Of a DNA stretch of 64,000 nt, positions 15,262 to 23,389 are shown piece by piece. Below the pieces are notes generated by a model, which was given only the letters and a program-made list of their open reading frames with translations, was not told the DNA's origin and made no database searches. This DNA is from Paenibacillus algorifonticola. GTDB taxonomy: Bacteria > Bacillota > Bacilli > Paenibacillales > Paenibacillaceae. Position numbers and translations under genes: made by a program. How positions within the stretch are numbered: position 1 is the first letter of the stretch; each line of letters opens with the position of its first letter. The DNA is taken from positions 1-64,000 of the forward strand of contig NZ_LAQO01000016.1 of the NCBI RefSeq assembly GCF_000971975.1. Direction: 5' to 3'.

Positions 15262-16230
15262 ATGGCGGATGCGATTGAATATCAGGTGATTGTTTTAAAG
15301 GCGAGGACTTCGGAAAATAAGCTGCTCGTTATTACAGCGGCAAGCAGTGGAGAAGGGGTAACGATTTCGCCACAGGTGTATGGAAATGAACATCAATTGT
15401 GGGAAAAAAGAAAGGTGCGCGCTGGAGATGACAATGCCTATGCGCTAGTTAACAAAGCGACGGGAAAATGCATCGGAAGAAAGGACTCCACGCAGGGCTC
15501 AAAGATTTATCAGGCGCCCGTTACAGAAGCGGACGTCAATGGTCTCATGGTTTGGCGCGACGACAATGTTGCCGGTACGCACAATGCGATTAACAGCTAT
15601 GTGGATTGGGAACAGAAGCTGAACATTCCCGGCAATGGGCCTTATAAAGACGGCAACTCGCTTGTCACTTGGGAATGGTCTGGCGGTCAGGTCAATGAAT
15701 TATGGGTTTTCGTACCCGATCGCAAGAAGATTACGGTCAAGAAAATGGAATTTCAAATGGACAGCTCAATTGTGATTAATAGTGTGCCGATCGTAGCAGC
15801 CAAACAGATTGTGACCAATCATTCGAATATCCAGCAAACGCAGCAAGTTACATTGAAATTTTCCAAAAGCCATACGTACAATTTCAAATGGGAGAGAGGA
15901 CTGAAGGTATCAGAAACGCTTGAATTTAAAGCAGGGCTGCCGCTTGTAGGCGATACGGGTGTGAAAATCTCGGTAGAGGGCTCGCGCAGCTATTCGGAAT
16001 CCAAAACCCAAGACGAGTCACAGGAGGTTTCGCTGCAGGTCCCCGTTGTTTTGCCAGCGAATACATCCATCGAGGTTTCCGCTATATTATTGCAGGGCGT
16101 TATTGATGTGCCTTATACAGTGACATTTGAAGTAGAGTATCCGAATGAGAAAAAAACCGAAATGGCTTCAGGCAAATATACCGGCGTGAACACGTTTACC
16201 GTTAATACCGAATATAAAACGATCGTATAG
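15262..16230 (+). CDS. beta-trefoil lectin plus aerolysin-like (ETX/MTX2-type) pore-forming protein
   Basis: A 322-residue protein without signal peptide. Residues 1 to about 155 look like a ricin-type beta-trefoil: three repeats ending in QxW-like positions (HQLWEKR at 44-50, GLMVWRD at 94-100, NELWVF at 145-150), suggesting sugar binding. Residues about 156-322 have the long beta-strand, Ser/Thr-rich pattern of aerolysin-family modules, with SRSYSESKTQDESQEV (about 241-256) in the place of the membrane-inserting hairpin and the family-like VPVVLPANTSIEVSAILLQG. The ATG at 15262 has GGAAGGTGG nine bases upstream and is preferred to the ATG at 15253. Release would need lysis or a non-classical route. 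The target is unknown. The family call rests on pattern, not on a search. Confidence 0.75.
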   Translation: MADAIEYQVIVLKARTSENKLLVITAASSGEGVTISPQVYGNEHQLWEKRKVRAGDDNAYALVNKATGKCIGRKDSTQGSKIYQAPVTEADVNGLMVWRDDNVAGTHNAINSYVDWEQKLNIPGNGPYKDGNSLVTWEWSGGQVNELWVFVPDRKKITVKKMEFQMDSSIVINSVPIVAAKQIVTNHSNIQQTQQVTLKFSKSHTYNFKWERGLKVSETLEFKAGLPLVGDTGVKISVEGSRSYSESKTQDESQEVSLQVPVVLPANTSIEVSAILLQGVIDVPYTVTFEVEYPNEKKTEMASGKYTGVNTFTVNTEYKTIV

Positions 16231-16264
16231 CTTATGTATTCCATGTCATCATAAAATAAAGATG

Positions 16265-16321
16265 AACGATAGCAGGCAGAAGGAGGCGGTAGCTTCTTTT
16301 TGCCTGCTATCGTTTTATTTT
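16265..16321 (+). terminator. rho-independent terminator after the toxin-like gene
   Basis: AACGATAGCAGGCA and TGCCTGCTATCGTT form a perfect 14-base stem around a 22-base loop, followed by TTATTTTC. Confidence 0.8.
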
Positions 16322-16386
16322 CGTTCAGGATGGAAGTAGGTAGTTCATGGATTGAAATTAAGTTAAACTATCTTTAAAAAGAAAAC

Positions 16387-16743
16387 ATGAGGTGGATGCC
16401 TGTGATCTATGTCGTGGTGTTAAGTTTAATTGCACTGCTCATTTCAAGCTTTGTGCCCACTGGAGCGATTTTAATCTGGAGCATTACTTTTGCTGTTGTA
16501 ATTTTGAATTATCGCAAAACGCTTCACATCAACAAAAATTTGCAAGAAATTAGAAGCCATTTAGGGCTGATGGGCAAGGAAGAAGCGGAAGATTTTCAGG
16601 TTGAGGCGGAGCTAAATAGGGTGAATCAATTAACTGAACAGGAAATGAAAGAAATGAATCAGGAAATTGAACAGCAGTTTGAACAGGAATTTGAAAAGCC
16701 GCAGGAAAAGAAAGGCGATATACCGGGCGAAAAGGATAAATAA
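16387..16743 (+). CDS. small membrane protein with acidic coiled-coil tail
   Basis: A 118-residue protein of unknown function. Two hydrophobic segments (about 4-22 and 24-42) are followed by a cytoplasmic tail very rich in Glu and Gln (EQEMKEMNQEIEQQFEQEFE) that should form a helix or coiled coil. The start is uncertain: the ATG at 16387, the ATG at 16396 or the GTG at 16402 are all in frame, and GAGGTGG best fits the GTG at 16402. I recognise no family beyond small Bacillales membrane proteins. Confidence 0.65.
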   Translation: MRWMPVIYVVVLSLIALLISSFVPTGAILIWSITFAVVILNYRKTLHINKNLQEIRSHLGLMGKEEAEDFQVEAELNRVNQLTEQEMKEMNQEIEQQFEQEFEKPQEKKGDIPGEKDK

Positions 16744-16828
16744 TTTATTCGTCGAATGCCTTATGTTATATTTAAATCCTAGCCTAATTATAAAGGTATG
16801 ACCCTAAAAATTTCTGCTAACGAGGTGC

Positions 16829-17392
16829 ATGATGGCAAATATCAAAATAATCAATCCGTCCGTTAACGACGACATATATGCTGTTCAAGCTGGTCCCGAG
16901 GACGAGGACGCGGTACGCGAGCTGATTTTGGAAACGGCTCGTTGGCTGAACAGCATGGGCTCCATTCAGTGGGGCGGCCTGCTTCAAGGAGAGGATAGCC
17001 ATGACCTTAAGGGAGCGATTGCTCGTGGCGAGGTTTTTGCATTTCGCAAAGCAGGGGAAGAGGAGCTTGCGGGCGCTGTTATTTTGCAGCAGGAGCCAAG
17101 CGAGTGGGATCGTAAGCTTTGGGGCGAAGCGGAGGCTGGCAAGGGAAACGCAGTCTTTTTGCATCGGTTAGTCGTTAATCGTCAGTTTTCCGGCAAAGGA
17201 CTCGGCGGCGACATTATGGCTTGGGCTGAACGGGGGATCCAATTTGCCGGTAAAGACCGAATGAAGCTGGATTGTATCGCAAACAATGAAAAGCTTAACC
17301 GCTTCTATAAGCAATGCGGTTATACCTACAAAGGCGAAGCGGGTGGATGGAGCATTTATGAAAAGCGGCTTCCAGATGTAAGGATCCATTGA
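16829..17392 (+). CDS. GNAT-family N-acetyltransferase
   Basis: A 187-residue acetyltransferase. Motif A is LHRLVVNRQFSGKGLGGDIMAWAE, and the motif B region NNEKLNRFYKQCGYTYKG follows. The N-terminal part (AVRELILETARWLNSMGSIQ) resembles GNATs of the aminoglycoside/protein-acetylating type found in Bacillales; the substrate is not predictable. GAGGTG precedes two consecutive ATG codons, and the second (16832) has the better spacing. It converges with the hydrolase gene across a long inverted repeat. Confidence 0.88.
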   Translation: MMANIKIINPSVNDDIYAVQAGPEDEDAVRELILETARWLNSMGSIQWGGLLQGEDSHDLKGAIARGEVFAFRKAGEEELAGAVILQQEPSEWDRKLWGEAEAGKGNAVFLHRLVVNRQFSGKGLGGDIMAWAERGIQFAGKDRMKLDCIANNEKLNRFYKQCGYTYKGEAGGWSIYEKRLPDVRIH

Positions 17393-17403
17393 ACGAACGA
17401 TAT

Positions 17404-17494
17404 CGCCACTCGGCAAGCATTCCGTATTTTGCGATTCGCAAGTTGCATGTTACATATTGCATTGGAAATGCTGCGCAACGCTTGCCGATTGGCG
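17404..17494. repeat. inverted repeat with long spacer between convergent genes
   Basis: CGCCACTCGGCAAGC at 17404 and GCTTGCCGATTGGCG at 17480 pair at 14 of 15 positions across 61 bases. The size and terminal inversion resemble a miniature element or a large hairpin. No target duplication is obvious. Confidence 0.45.
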
Positions 17495-17528
17495 GCTCCA
17501 TCATCTATAAGCTAGCAAATCCCAGCCA

Positions 17529-18551
17529 TCAACGGCTGAGCATGCTGCGGATGGTCTGAATGATGAGCTCCGGCTCGTCGTGAATGACCATATGGCCGCT
17601 TTTTTCGGCGATAATCAGCTCGCTGTCCGAAGAAATATTCAGCATTTCACGCTGCCCCGCTTGCCAAATATCCTCCAGCTTTTTGCCGCCATCCTCTGAA
17701 ATGCCGAAACTGGCATAGTCTTGCGGAACACCGCGGGCGATAATTTTCACGGGGAGATTTCCTAATTGTTGTCCGCGAATGGCATCTTCCGTTAAATAGG
17801 CCAATTCGGCCTCTGCTTCCTTTGCCTCAAAATAACGGGGAGTTGCAATGACGTTAATAAAAAGCTGCCGATCCTCTGGAGCGACCAAGCCTTCCAGCAG
17901 GAAATCGCCAAATAATCGAAAAGCCCCCGAGCTTTTGAGCAGCTTCAGCATCCATACGGGCGGATTGCCGCTAAAATTCTCCTGTTCTAAAATAGGCAAT
18001 GTCTCCCGCTCATCATTTTCCGGCCTTGCATCAACAAGCACTAATCCAGAAACCTCGTCTGCATAGGTTTGGGCGAATAATCGGGCATACATGCCGCCTA
18101 AGGAATGTCCTACCAAGAGATAGGGTCCGCTCATGCCTGCTTCATCAAGCGCAGTATGCAGCTCCTCGACGATCTGTTCCCCGCTCCGCGCCTTCGTAGC
18201 GGTTTCACTCCATGTGTAGCCAGCCCGATCATAGCTGACAACGGTTGCGAAAGAGGCAAGCTGCTCGGGAATATCTCGCCAAGATAGGCTGGTTTCTCCG
18301 CTTCCCGCTTCGAGAAGAATGGTAGGTGATCCGCTGCCAGCCTTCTTGATATGCAGCTTATGGCCACCGACATCAACCAGTTGACCAGGAGGAGCATATT
18401 TTTTGCTAGCTTGCTCAGAAGCTATCCATTCATAGATAAAGCCCGAACTGATTAACAGGAGGAAGACAGCGGATGTGAGGAGGGCTAGCTTTTTCCATCG
18501 TTTCCGCCCGGTTGCTTTCTTGCTTGTGGACGTGAGAGGTGTGAGATTCAT
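17529..18551 (-). CDS. membrane-anchored alpha/beta hydrolase
   Basis: A 340-residue protein with an N-terminal transmembrane anchor (about 22-42, LALLTSAVFLLLISSGFIYEW) after a basic stretch, placing the catalytic domain outside the cell. The nucleophile elbow is GHSLGG, the oxyanion region is LLEAGSGE, and the C-terminal EKSGHMVIHDEPE supplies the catalytic His. It resembles the lipase/proline iminopeptidase-like hydrolases of Bacillales; the substrate is unknown. It is transcribed divergently from a TetR gene, and a paired operator-like sequence lies between them, so it is very likely the TetR target. Confidence 0.88.
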   Translation of the reverse strand: MNLTPLTSTSKKATGRKRWKKLALLTSAVFLLLISSGFIYEWIASEQASKKYAPPGQLVDVGGHKLHIKKAGSGSPTILLEAGSGETSLSWRDIPEQLASFATVVSYDRAGYTWSETATKARSGEQIVEELHTALDEAGMSGPYLLVGHSLGGMYARLFAQTYADEVSGLVLVDARPENDERETLPILEQENFSGNPPVWMLKLLKSSGAFRLFGDFLLEGLVAPEDRQLFINVIATPRYFEAKEAEAELAYLTEDAIRGQQLGNLPVKIIARGVPQDYASFGISEDGGKKLEDIWQAGQREMLNISSDSELIIAEKSGHMVIHDEPELIIQTIRSMLSR

Positions 18552-18575
18552 AAGTGGGAAGCTCCTTTTTTTATT

Positions 18576-18614
18576 TAATACATTGTACTAAAAAGATTAT
18601 AGCACGGTGTATTA
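18576..18614. promoter_or_regulatory. paired TetR operator candidates in the divergent region
   Basis: The 15-mer TAGTACAATGTATTA on the minus strand (18576-18590) and TAGCACGGTGTATTA on the plus strand (18600-18614) agree at 12 positions and face each other. They cover the minus-strand promoter region and flank the plus-strand -10 (TATAAT at 18630-18635). This suits one TetR dimer pair controlling both divergent genes. Confidence 0.5.
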
Positions 18615-18641
18615 TAAAAGAAAACAAGCTATAATAGGACT

Positions 18642-19247
18642 ATGCCAAAAATAGTAGATCACGATAAGCAAAAACAACTCGTCGCCGAAGCCGCTTTACG
18701 GCTTATACAGCAAGCAGGACTTGAGCAAGCGACCGTTCGCAACGTGGCTGTGGAAGCGGGATTGTCTGCCGGTTCCCTGCGCCACTATTTTCATTCACAG
18801 GTGGAGCTGTATGCGTTTTGCATGAATATTTTTGTCCAGCGGGTAGAGGAGAGGGTTCAGGCTTTTCGATTTGAGGGGGCCATTTTGCACGATTTGAAGA
18901 GGCTGCTCCTGCACCTATTGCCGATGGATGAGGAAAGAACGGTTGAAATGGAGGTATGGTATTCCTTTAACGCCAAAGCACGGATTCATCCTGAGCTTCG
19001 CCCGTTAAGCGAGGAGATGCAGGCAAGCTTGTACCGTGTATCTGAGTTTGTTATCCAGTCGCTGCTTGATCATAAGCTGGCAAAACCCGAAATAAATAGT
19101 GAACTGGAAGCAGAAAAATTGTATGCGCTGGTGGATGGACTAGCCATTCATCAGTTCATGCAGCCAGGGCGGCTGTCGGCGCAGCGTTTGGAGGAAATTT
19201 TAGACCAGCATTTGAACATGTTATGCGGACAATCAGGTGAATTATAG
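18642..19247 (+). CDS. TetR-family transcriptional regulator
   Basis: A 201-residue regulator. The helix-turn-helix TVRNVAVEAGLSAGSLRHYF is typical of the BetI/YxaF-like branch, and the C-terminal part is an all-helical ligand domain. No ribosome binding site is visible before the ATG, and TATAAT ends only six bases before it, so the mRNA is probably leaderless. It is divergent from the hydrolase gene, and the UDG-like gene begins 14 bases after its stop, which suggests co-transcription with autoregulation from the shared operator. Confidence 0.9.
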   Translation: MPKIVDHDKQKQLVAEAALRLIQQAGLEQATVRNVAVEAGLSAGSLRHYFHSQVELYAFCMNIFVQRVEERVQAFRFEGAILHDLKRLLLHLLPMDEERTVEMEVWYSFNAKARIHPELRPLSEEMQASLYRVSEFVIQSLLDHKLAKPEINSELEAEKLYALVDGLAIHQFMQPGRLSAQRLEEILDQHLNMLCGQSGEL

Positions 19248-19261
19248 CAGAGAGGGGAAGA

Positions 19262-20038
19262 ATGACATTGTCTTTATCCACTGAATATTTGCATTATGAG
19301 CCGTTTATAAGATCGCTGCCGCTGAAGCCGCGATATGAGCCTGCTGATTTGCTCGTTCCGGATTTGCTGATCGACCGGGAAGGGGAGGTTGAAATGTTCT
19401 ATGCTCCTCACAATGAATACCGGAACAGCTCGGCGAGCCTTTTAATTGTCGGCATCACGCCCGGCTGGACCCAGATGGAGCTGGCCTACCGGACGGCAAA
19501 GCTCGCTTTGGAGCAAAATAAACCGGCGGACGAGGTGTGCAAAGCTGCCAAAATCGCCGCCAGATTTTCCGGTGCGATGCGCCGCAACCTGATGCAAATG
19601 CTGGACAGCCTGAAGCTGCCGGAGTATTTTGGCCTTCCAGACAGCGAGGCTTTGTTTGCTGAAAATAATCCGCTCCTGCATACGACTTCGCTGCTCAAAT
19701 ATCCGGTATTTGTAGCTGGGAAAAACTACACGGGGCATAAGCCCCCGCTTGCTGGCAATGTTTTTCTGCATAATTATGCACTGAAATTTATTAAGGCTGA
19801 GCTAAACCAGTTGCATATGCCGCTTATTATACCTTTAGGCAAAACGGTGGAAACGATGCTTAAAGAGCTTGTTAGCAGCAAGGAACTGGGGGATACGCTA
19901 GAGGATAAGCGCTGCTTATGGGGATTTCCCCATCCTTCGGGAGCCAATGGCCACCGACACAAGCAGTTCGCTGATGCGAGAGAGCAGATGGAGGCGAAGG
20001 TCGCCGCATTTGCTGTTGAACGAAGTGGGCTGGCTTAG
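19262..20038 (+). CDS. uracil-DNA glycosylase superfamily-like protein
   Basis: A 258-residue soluble protein. LLIVGITPGW (about 61-70) resembles the GxxPG motif 1 loop of UDG superfamily enzymes, and WGFPHPSGANGHR near residue 222 resembles the HPS motif 3. The usual catalytic Asp/Asn positions are not clear, so activity on uracil is not certain. It follows the TetR gene by 14 bases with GAGAGGGG as ribosome binding site. Its last codons overlap the convergent gene by four bases. The UDG-like call comes from two motifs only. Confidence 0.6.
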   Translation: MTLSLSTEYLHYEPFIRSLPLKPRYEPADLLVPDLLIDREGEVEMFYAPHNEYRNSSASLLIVGITPGWTQMELAYRTAKLALEQNKPADEVCKAAKIAARFSGAMRRNLMQMLDSLKLPEYFGLPDSEALFAENNPLLHTTSLLKYPVFVAGKNYTGHKPPLAGNVFLHNYALKFIKAELNQLHMPLIIPLGKTVETMLKELVSSKELGDTLEDKRCLWGFPHPSGANGHRHKQFADAREQMEAKVAAFAVERSGLA

Positions 20039-20808
20039 GTGTATTCAAAACAAATGACAGCCTTGCGCAGCTCTTTATCATAGAACAAAAATATATTATC
20101 CGCGCCATAAGCCTGAAAATAATACCCGGTTAAGGAGCCGATATAATCAAAGACTTCCCCGTTTGCTTTTTTGGGGACATGAAATAGATTGGTGTTTTCA
20201 AACTTGCGGAGCTCTTCTATCGATTCATTATATTTTTGCATAAATGCTTGGGCTTCATCGGACATAAACGCGATATCGTCCCATATGCCATTAATTTCGG
20301 GATAGCTTAGTCCCCACCCATCCGCTTGCTTCTTGTTAAAATCCGCTAGCAGTTCCTCAGCAGAGGCGAATTGTTCGCTAAATCGGGAGTAAGGGTAAAT
20401 CTTCTGATTGTTTTGGTAATATTGCTTGCGGATTTGATAATCCAAATCATTTTGCGCATAGGCAGCCTTCAAATCCTCATCGATTTCACTGTCTGCTGAA
20501 TGCTTCTGCTGATGCAAGGTGAAGTAATTCCAGTCTGCCTCAAATTTGTATTTCCCATCTATTACATCAAAACCTAGCATATCTTCTTTCGTGAAAAGGG
20601 TATGGTAGTTTTTCGTGCTGTCACCCACACAGCCATCATAAATTTCCTTGGCTGATATAATATGCAGCCACTCATCAAGCTCGGGATCGATGCATTTTAA
20701 ATGAATCGAGCAAAGGGGCAAAAAGTGCTGGCGATGCTTTTCAATATCGTCATAGAAAACATCCTCATAAGCGGGAAACGGCTTAATAAAGGCTTCAGGA
20801 ATGTTCAT
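20035..20808 (-). CDS. conserved soluble protein of unknown function
   Basis: A 257-residue protein with no signal peptide or membrane segment. It is rich in aromatic and acidic residues (YEDVFYDDIEKH, QADGWGLSYPEINGIWDD) and ends in a beta-rich stretch (GYYFQAYGADNIFLFYDKEL). I do not recognise the family. The reading frame is long, starts at an ATG and converges neatly with the UDG-like gene, so it is very probably a real gene. A weak likeness to SMI1/KNR4- or DUF1963-type immunity folds came to mind, but I cannot support it. Confidence 0.7.
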   Translation of the reverse strand: MNIPEAFIKPFPAYEDVFYDDIEKHRQHFLPLCSIHLKCIDPELDEWLHIISAKEIYDGCVGDSTKNYHTLFTKEDMLGFDVIDGKYKFEADWNYFTLHQQKHSADSEIDEDLKAAYAQNDLDYQIRKQYYQNNQKIYPYSRFSEQFASAEELLADFNKKQADGWGLSYPEINGIWDDIAFMSDEAQAFMQKYNESIEELRKFENTNLFHVPKKANGEVFDYIGSLTGYYFQAYGADNIFLFYDKELRKAVICFEYT

Positions 20809-20946
20809 CCGGCAGTGTACCTCCGACCTGTTGGTTAATTTGTGGTTATGAAATGGATTCTACTCTTATAGTAAACGATCAGAGCTAAAAGCAAAACAGG
20901 CCGCCTAAAAGATTCACATAAATGTCCTAGTCTGTTGACTTTGTGA

Positions 20947-20992
20947 ATCTAATTAGGATATCATCTAATTAGATAATTATTAAATTAGATAT
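20947..20992. promoter_or_regulatory. operator-like cluster upstream of the ArsR-DUF2087 gene
   Basis: The perfect 12-base palindrome ATCTAATTAGAT (20963-20974) is flanked by ATCTAATTAG (20947-20956) and ATTAGAT (20984-20990). Repeated ATCTAATTAGAT sites just upstream of an ArsR-type gene suggest autoregulation. Confidence 0.5.
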
Positions 20993-21038
20993 GAGCTAAA
21001 TAAGACGCGTCTGACATTCGGTCTGGAGGTGGAAGTAG

Positions 21039-21647
21039 ATGCAATTGGACAAAGTAGTCGCTTACCATAAAGCGCTTGCAGATCCAACCAGGATCAAACT
21101 ATTAATTTTGCTATCGGAAGGAGAGCTTAATGGCCAGGTTTTAGCAGAAAAGCTAGGTGTCTCTCCAGCTACGATAACCCATCATGCTGCAAAGCTGCGT
21201 GAAGCAAGCTTGATTAATGAGCGAAGAGATAAAAACACGATCTTCTTTTCTTTAAATCACTACTTCATTAAAAGTAGTGCCACTGCTGCTGCAGAGTTAA
21301 TTTACAAAAACACAAATGCAAAAGGAGGTGTGGATATTTTGGAGGATGACAAAAACAAGCGGCTTCAGCAGTCTGTCGTTAAAAACTTTTTCACATTAGA
21401 CAATAAATTAAAGCACGTACCCGCGCAGCTTAAGAAAAAGCTGATCGTATTGGAGCACCTAGTGTCTCAACTAGAAACAGGGCGCAAATACAGCGAAAAG
21501 GAAATCAATGCGTTCATTAAAAGTTATCATGAAGATTTCGCCACCATACGCAGGGAATTTATCATGCACCAATTCATGTTCAGAGAGAACGAAATTTACG
21601 AATTGAACCCGCCTGAGATGTGGGCGAAATGGGAAAATCTAGCGTGA
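21039..21647 (+). CDS. ArsR-family regulator with C-terminal DUF2087
   Basis: A 202-residue regulator. The N-terminal winged helix is ArsR-like (KALADPTRIKLLILLSEGE, LGVSPATITHHAAKLREASLI), without an obvious metal-binding Cys motif. The C-terminal 80 residues match DUF2087 (KLKHVPAQLKKKLIVLEHL, GRKYSEKEINAFIKSYHEDF), a domain often attached to such regulators. GGAGGTGG precedes the ATG. The palindromic sites upstream are probably its operator, and the GNAT gene just downstream is a possible partner. Confidence 0.9.
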   Translation: MQLDKVVAYHKALADPTRIKLLILLSEGELNGQVLAEKLGVSPATITHHAAKLREASLINERRDKNTIFFSLNHYFIKSSATAAAELIYKNTNAKGGVDILEDDKNKRLQQSVVKNFFTLDNKLKHVPAQLKKKLIVLEHLVSQLETGRKYSEKEINAFIKSYHEDFATIRREFIMHQFMFRENEIYELNPPEMWAKWENLA

Positions 21648-21750
21648 GAATATGCCCCATTTTAAGCTAAAGAAGGTGTAGCAGCTGATTAACTTAAAGT
21701 TAGTATCCGATCCACTCTCCACAGAAAGTTTAAAAATTCAAAAGGCGATT

Positions 21751-22203
21751 ATGAATTCACATCCTAAGTTTAATCTTTTAGTGATTGGTAAACAATTCCA
21801 AACGGATGAAGATATTAGGGAAGAAAACAAGAAGAACCTCGAATATGGCGAAAAAATGTTTCACTTGAATGAAAATAACGAATGCGTTGGAATTATTACT
21901 TATCTTCCGCAAAATCCTAATGATCATCATCCATGGATTGGACTGCTTATTATTCATAAGGAACATGAAAGGGCAGGCATCGGAACACTAGCATTGAAGT
22001 TATTGGAAGAAGAATTGGTAGCACAACGTATAGACAAAGTCAGACTTTGTGTTCAGAATGGCAACCATAAAGGGGCTTCATTTTGGAAGAAAAATGGGTT
22101 TCATAAAATTAGCGATGGGCTGGATATTCACAATAATCAAATTGATATCTACGAAAAAAACTATTCGTACAGCAAACCATACTCCTTTAAAGCTGTGGAA
22201 TGA
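21751..22203 (+). CDS. GNAT-family N-acetyltransferase
   Basis: A protein of 150 residues from the ATG at 21751. Motif A is LIIHKEHERAGIGTLALKLLEEEL, and KGASFWKKNGFHKISDG is the motif B region. The frame is open 22 codons further upstream to CTG/ATT at 21685-21690. That extension reads like a normal GNAT first strand and helix (LKLVSDPLSTESLKIQKAI), and AGAAGGTG sits six bases before the CTG, whereas the ATG at 21751 has no clear ribosome binding site. The true start may therefore be a non-standard codon. It lies between the ArsR and SGNH genes, all in the same direction. Confidence 0.82.
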   Translation: MNSHPKFNLLVIGKQFQTDEDIREENKKNLEYGEKMFHLNENNECVGIITYLPQNPNDHHPWIGLLIIHKEHERAGIGTLALKLLEEELVAQRIDKVRLCVQNGNHKGASFWKKNGFHKISDGLDIHNNQIDIYEKNYSYSKPYSFKAVE

Positions 22204-22252
22204 ACGAAATAAGAAAATAGTCTTTATTTAAATAAACGAGGAGGAGCATACG

Positions 22253-23389
22253 ATGCAAAATGAGGATCGCTTAAAGGTACAAGCGTTATCGGATATCGCT
22301 CATCTAAAGGTTCATGGAAGAACGACAGGCCACCTTTCTCCGCTAACGTTATTTTGGACGGGAAGCTCGGTTGAATTAAATGCTCAAGGGTCTGAGCTTT
22401 GGATTGAAGTAGAGGTGAATTACGAGCAGTATGAGCCTTGGATCAGTGTTGTGATCAACGCTGTTCCGGTCAGCAGACAAATGTTAAAGGCGGGCAGGTA
22501 CTGGGTTTGTATTTTTAGAGGAATGGATAAGGCAGCGATTAAAAATGTTCGTATCGTAAAGGATGTACAGGCGATGAGCGCAGATTCCGGCTGCCTGATG
22601 CAGATTCACGCTGTGAAGTTTGACGGCGAATTTACACCGATTGAAGAAAAACCGTATCGCATCGAATTTATAGGCGACAGCATTACTTCTGGAGAAGGGG
22701 CCATCGGAGCGAAAGCCGAGACGGACTGGATTCCGATGTGGTTTAGCGCCATAGACAATTATACGGCGATGACAGCGGAAGCGCTGAATGCAGAATACCG
22801 TGTCCTTTCTCAAAGCGGATGGGGCGTACTTTCTAGCTGGGATAACAATCCGTTTGCCAATCTTCCTGCGTATTACGAACAGGTTTGCGGCCTTCTTACC
22901 GGTGAGAACAATAAAGCATTGGGCGCGCATGAAAAAAATGATTTTGACTCCTGGCAGCCGGATGTCGTAGTGGTGAATTTGGGAACGAATGATGGCGGCG
23001 CTTTTCATTCTTCGGAATGGGTGGACACAGTCACCGGCAAAGCTTACAAACAACGGTTAAAGGAAGATGGCACGTATGACGAAGAGGATGTAAAGGCATT
23101 TGAGGAGGCGGTTGTGCGTTTTCTTATTAAAATTAGAAAATATAACCCTAACGCGCGTTTGATATGGGCCTACGGCATGCTAGGCCTACCGATGATGCCG
23201 GCTATCTACCGTGCTGTAAATGCTTACAACATGCTAACAGGGGATAAGCAGGTATCCGTTTTTCAGCTTCCCAATACGATAGATGAAACATTAGGTGCAA
23301 GACAGCATCCAGGCAGATTAGCCCATGAGAAAGCAGCCAGAGAGCTGACGGGTTATATAAAAGAAGTTTTGCGTTCCTCTAAGCCTTAG
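22253..23389 (+). CDS. SGNH/GDSL hydrolase, CE2-like two-domain esterase
   Basis: A 378-residue protein. An N-terminal beta-rich domain (about 1-135) precedes an SGNH hydrolase domain with the nucleophile in IEFIGDSITSGEG, the block GTNDGG (oxyanion Asn) and the catalytic His in GARQHPGRLAHEKA. This two-part plan is that of carbohydrate esterase family 2, which deacetylates polysaccharides. No signal peptide is seen, so it would act in the cytoplasm on imported oligosaccharide. GAGGAGG precedes the ATG. The 3' end overlaps the convergent gerB gene by 11 bases. Confidence 0.88.
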   Translation: MQNEDRLKVQALSDIAHLKVHGRTTGHLSPLTLFWTGSSVELNAQGSELWIEVEVNYEQYEPWISVVINAVPVSRQMLKAGRYWVCIFRGMDKAAIKNVRIVKDVQAMSADSGCLMQIHAVKFDGEFTPIEEKPYRIEFIGDSITSGEGAIGAKAETDWIPMWFSAIDNYTAMTAEALNAEYRVLSQSGWGVLSSWDNNPFANLPAYYEQVCGLLTGENNKALGAHEKNDFDSWQPDVVVVNLGTNDGGAFHSSEWVDTVTGKAYKQRLKEDGTYDEEDVKAFEEAVVRFLIKIRKYNPNARLIWAYGMLGLPMMPAIYRAVNAYNMLTGDKQVSVFQLPNTIDETLGARQHPGRLAHEKAARELTGYIKEVLRSSKP

